Assembly (NCBI GenBank): GCA_037179515.1
Contig: JAXCGZ010007653.1
Span: 75,001 to 139,000 of the forward strand
DNA: 64,000 nucleotides
Reading direction: 5' to 3'
Source of the DNA: Halocaridina rubra
Taxonomy: Eukaryota; Arthropoda; Malacostraca; Decapoda; Atyidae
Shown: positions 62,601-64,000 of the stretch, piece by piece
Position numbering within the stretch: the first letter of the stretch is position 1
Layout: the number at the start of each line of letters is the position of its first letter
Notes under the pieces: model-generated
What the model was told of the DNA's origin: nothing
The model's database searches: none
The model's input: the letters and a program-made list of their open reading frames with translations, nothing else
Made by a program: the position numbers and the translations under genes

Positions 62601-63212
62601 TGGAAGCTCTTATGTGAAGTTGATTTCAAGAACAGTAAATAGTTCTATACTGCTTACTGCCTTAGACCCTTTTTTTAGGTGATTATTCTTTTATATTTAA
62701 GGGTACATACCTGTGTTATGAAGGACTTCATTATTCTTTAAAATGATAAAAGCTTCCTCATATGAGGGTCTAGTAAAATGAGAATTTCCTTTGATGATGA
62801 CTTAATGAGGCTATTTTCGATAGTGTCTTCATGTGTATTGTTAAGTACTGTATATGCTGATAGTTTTCTCCTGAACACGGCTGGCTACAGATTGAACCCA
62901 AGCCCTGGATAATTGTTTGCCCCAACACACCAGGATAATTGTAAGACAAGGACTTCTGAAGTTAATTACAAGGACGAAAATTGTATATGTTTGATATCAT
63001 TGTGTTTTTTACAGCTTGACGGTGACATTGGTGCAGTGTTCGGCTTAGGTTTCCCACCCTTCTCTGGAGGTCCATTCCGATTTGTGGACAGCTATGGCGC
63101 AGACAAATTGGTGGCAAAGATGCGTGAATACGAATCTGCTTATGGCCTTTGCTTTACCCCATGCCAGCTCCTCCTCGATTATGCGAAGGCCGGAAAGAAG
63201 TTCTACAATTAA
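53020..63212 (+). CDS. HADHA: Mitochondrial trifunctional enzyme subunit alpha, 8 exons
   Basis: The joined exons give 761 codons against about 763 in vertebrate HADHA, with no break. The enzyme catalyses the enoyl-CoA hydratase and 3-hydroxyacyl-CoA dehydrogenase steps of long-chain fatty-acid beta-oxidation, in complex with HADHB at the inner mitochondrial membrane. The start is basic and Ser-rich ([20 protein letters not shown]), fitting a mitochondrial transit peptide. Hydratase acids are Glu151 (GGGLEVAM) and Glu172 (GVPEVMLG). An NAD-binding GAGLMGAG starts near residue 368, TNTSALPI follows, and the catalytic His is in [12 protein letters not shown] near residue 498. The C-terminus is [17 protein letters not shown] then KKFYN. 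HADHB was not found beside it. Confidence 0.97.
53445..53505 (+). repeat. tRNA-headed SINE, family A (partial)
   Basis: Tail: tttcccacccttattcgaat then tgggattaatggtgatgcc. Confidence 0.55.
53560..53640. repeat. (TA)n microsatellite
   Basis: About 81 bp of TA in HADHA intron 1. Confidence 0.95.
53982..54370. mobile_element. MITE with cagtttagcgggcc-type ends, carrying a SINE
   Basis: Left tacagtttagcgggccatac and right, mirrored, ggcatgccccgctaaactgt form inverted termini of about 20 bp, flanked by TA. A tRNA-derived SINE occupies the middle (54060-54270). No transposase is present. Confidence 0.8.
54060..54270 (-). mobile_element. tRNA-derived SINE nested in a MITE
   Basis: On the minus strand the head reads aagtggtaacgcgctggctt (A box) and aaagatcggttcccgtccaa (B box). 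The body follows with actgacaggaactgctgtgg and ends with an aaatggaaataaagtttg-like tail. It is distinct from family A and from the SINE at 52105. Confidence 0.78.
55070..55204. mobile_element. MITE, (G)ATCTTGTAAA family (best copy)
   Basis: Left ggatcttgtaaagagagtaa with cccc and right ggggttactcttcttgacaa with gacc are inverted repeats of about 23 bp. About 135 bp long. Confidence 0.82.
55345..55500 (-). repeat. tRNA-headed SINE, family A
   Basis: Reverse copy: ataaggatggacacagacta, aggctggatgcccttccata, ccctactgtaggctcaattg and a head ending gcattaccatggtcc. Confidence 0.75.
55739..57150 (+). CDS. HADHA: HADHA exon 2 (1,412 bp)
   Basis: Acceptor cctttcatttcag, donor aag|gtatat, 1,412 bp. 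It carries the rest of the transit peptide ([16 protein letters not shown]), the complete hydratase fold with both Glu residues, the linker and the NAD-binding part of the dehydrogenase ([17 protein letters not shown] to TNTSALPI). An ATG at 55723 lies upstream of the acceptor and is not the start. The exon is far larger than its neighbours. Confidence 0.95.
57561..57683 (+). CDS. HADHA: HADHA exon 3
   Basis: Acceptor tatttattag, donor aag|gtaagt, 41 codons. It encodes [20 protein letters not shown] with the catalytic His of the dehydrogenase. Confidence 0.96.
58665..58835 (+). repeat. tRNA-headed SINE, family A (good copy)
   Basis: Head ggggtgtgcaatagctcagt with ggtttaatgcatg (A box) and gaggtttggccccaccgtgg, then ggtgttaggaatgccatcc and tatgtccactacccattt. 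Confidence 0.83.
58983..59154 (+). CDS. HADHA: HADHA exon 4
   Basis: Acceptor attcattcag, donor gttg|gtaagt, 172 bp leaving one base. It encodes [20 protein letters not shown], the [11 protein letters not shown] motif at the dehydrogenase domain border, and [14 protein letters not shown]. Confidence 0.96.
59155..59625 (+). other. HADHA intron 4, no other feature seen
   Basis: AT-rich intron of about 470 bp with no recognisable repeat. Confidence 0.6.
59626..59736 (+). CDS. HADHA: HADHA exon 5
   Basis: Acceptor ttccctgcag, donor ctgg|gtgagt, 111 bp. It encodes [20 protein letters not shown] and [11 protein letters not shown], matching the family (D-x-A-x-H-V-x-E-D-L). Confidence 0.96.
59737..60743 (+). 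other. HADHA intron 5, no other feature seen
   Basis: About 1 kb of AT-rich intron; no supported repeat or gene. Confidence 0.55.
60744..60850 (+). CDS. HADHA: HADHA exon 6
   Basis: Acceptor ctttttcag, donor aag|gtaaga, 107 bp. It encodes [20 protein letters not shown], the G-R-K-x-G-K-G-x-Y motif of the second dehydrogenase domain. Confidence 0.96.
60915..61080 (+). repeat. tRNA-headed SINE, family A
   Basis: Shows ttgctggcacagtggtagat, gattccagcacaccacggag, cattaggaagggcattcaac and ctgtgtccacccccactcag. Confidence 0.82.
61180..61275 (+). CDS. HADHA: HADHA exon 7
   Basis: Acceptor cctttgcag, donor cct|gtaagt, 32 codons. It encodes [20 protein letters not shown] then EGILNSP. Confidence 0.96.
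61340..61505 (+). repeat. tRNA-headed SINE, family A
   Basis: Shows ggccacggtaaagcagttgt, tgagttcaagccaatagggg, cgttagcaagggcatccag and gaatagggattagtaaggac. Confidence 0.78.
61725..61870 (+). repeat. tRNA-headed SINE, family A
   Basis: Shows gtgcttcaacccactttggg, gtgttaggaaggtcattcag, aacctgtctgtgcccacccc and ggaattaatagttacacat. Confidence 0.8.
61871..63014 (+). other. Rest of HADHA intron 7, no other feature seen
   Basis: AT-rich intron sequence; no supported repeat was recognised. Confidence 0.5.
63015..63212 (+). CDS. HADHA: HADHA exon 8, C-terminus
   Basis: Acceptor gttttttacag, stop TAA at 63210-63212. It encodes [20 protein letters not shown] then [13 protein letters not shown] and ends AKAGKKFYN, matching the family C-terminus. 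Confidence 0.97.
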   Translation, partial: LDGDIGAVFGLGFPPFSGGPFRFVDSYGADKLVAKMREYESAYGLCFTPCQLLLDYAKAGKKFYN

Positions 63213-63721
63213 ACTTAGTTTGTGAATTACCTCTCCTGCAGATATTGAAGAATTTTCAGAACAAAGTCATATCATCGTTTAGCGATCGCATACCGTATGT
63301 GTCGAATTTACACTCGCTCTGTCTTTTAACCCATGATATTATTTTCTTGAGAAATGTAGTAATCATGTAAATATCTTCATAGATCATTTAGAAGCCTTCC
63401 ATCAGGTCCTGAATGATGATATGACAATAATAGTCCCCTTTTCTGTGCCTTTCATGAGACATTGTCGGCAGAGTCCTTTATTGTATAAATGAGAGGTTAT
63501 CTTTTTCACATTTATAGTGTTTCATGAAAAGACACAGAGTTTTATCAATGCAATTTATATATAGTAAGTTTTATAAATATTTTTTTTCATTAACAGGGAA
63601 AATATTGGTCAGTTGTTCTAGCATGTAAATTGAGTAAATACTGTAATGTTTCTTAATATTGTTTGCTTCTCTCTACATTTGCATGCGTGTCATAATAGTG
63701 TATTGTAATCTACACGCACAT
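63213..63721 (+). other. HADHA 3' flank / 3' untranslated region
   Basis: AT-rich sequence after the stop codon. I saw no clean AATAAA signal, so the polyadenylation site is not placed. Confidence 0.5.
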
Positions 63722-63772
63722 TCATTAGCTTCTGGTGAATGTGTGTGCTTTGACTTGGCCATCCCCTCACAG
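63722..63772 (+). repeat. Family B SINE 3' module (fragment)
   Basis: agcttctggtgaatgtgtgt then gctttgacttggccatcccc is identical over about 40 bp to the copy at about 861-900. Confidence 0.75.
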
Positions 63773-64000
63773 TCTCCTATATCTACAAAAAGTCTTATAT
63801 TTTCAGAGACTAAAAATTCGTAATATAAAAACTAAAAACTAAAATTCAGTTTCATATATTCCAGGATTGGAAAATTTACTTCTGATATAAGAAGTCCTGA
63901 GGAAAGGTTTTCACACATTACATGGAGTGCCGAGATTTCAGAAATTCAGTCGTGCACTCATCTGAGTTATCCTAATTTGATAAAAGAGTGCATAGAAAGG

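Overview
The window is eukaryotic nuclear DNA. It has small exons with GT/AG borders, long AT-rich introns, long (TA)n, (ATT)n and (CT)n microsatellites, and a dense load of SINEs, non-LTR retrotransposons and Tigger/pogo DNA transposons. The proteins and repeat style look arthropod, and I favour a decapod crustacean; that is inference, since no marker in the window fixes the species.

Two host genes lie on the + strand. The first (visible exons 11650-46183, 25 exons) encodes a single-pass cadherin with about six recognisable extracellular cadherin repeats, a membrane-proximal region, one transmembrane helix and a cytoplasmic tail. The tail resembles that of insect midgut (cadherin-23-like) cadherins. 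All 25 exons join in one open frame; the signal-peptide exon was not found. The second (53020-63212, 8 exons) is a complete gene for the mitochondrial trifunctional enzyme alpha subunit (HADHA), 761 codons. Exon 2 is unusually large (1,412 bp) and carries the whole hydratase domain plus the NAD-binding half of the dehydrogenase.

Layout. 1-150: 3' end of a LINE. 150-5343: microsatellites around an array of 276-bp units, each with a tRNA-like module, in two opposed blocks (7 and 4 units). 5344-9560: a SINE and a CR1-like LINE on the minus strand. 9560-11649: intergenic or upstream intron. 11650-46183: the cadherin gene; its introns hold two opposed Tigger elements (13335-18135), a second near-identical copy of the CR1-like LINE (40788-43277), several LINE 3' fragments, MITEs and many SINEs. 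46650-49510: a jockey-like LINE interrupted by a foldback MITE. 49778-50093: a MITE nested in a MITE. 50094-52969: AT-rich intergenic DNA with long (TA)n and a tRNA-derived SINE. 52970-63212: HADHA with SINEs and MITEs in its introns. 63213-64000: its 3' flank.

The two host genes show no functional link; cadherin acts at the plasma membrane and HADHA in mitochondria. The most unusual structures are the opposed tRNA-like array, the Tigger pair set exactly into (TA)n tracts, the LINE 3' fragments lying directly upstream of two cadherin splice acceptors, and a family of at least two dozen tRNA-headed SINE copies. All exon coordinates were read by eye from splice sites and frame continuity; no alignment or database search was run.
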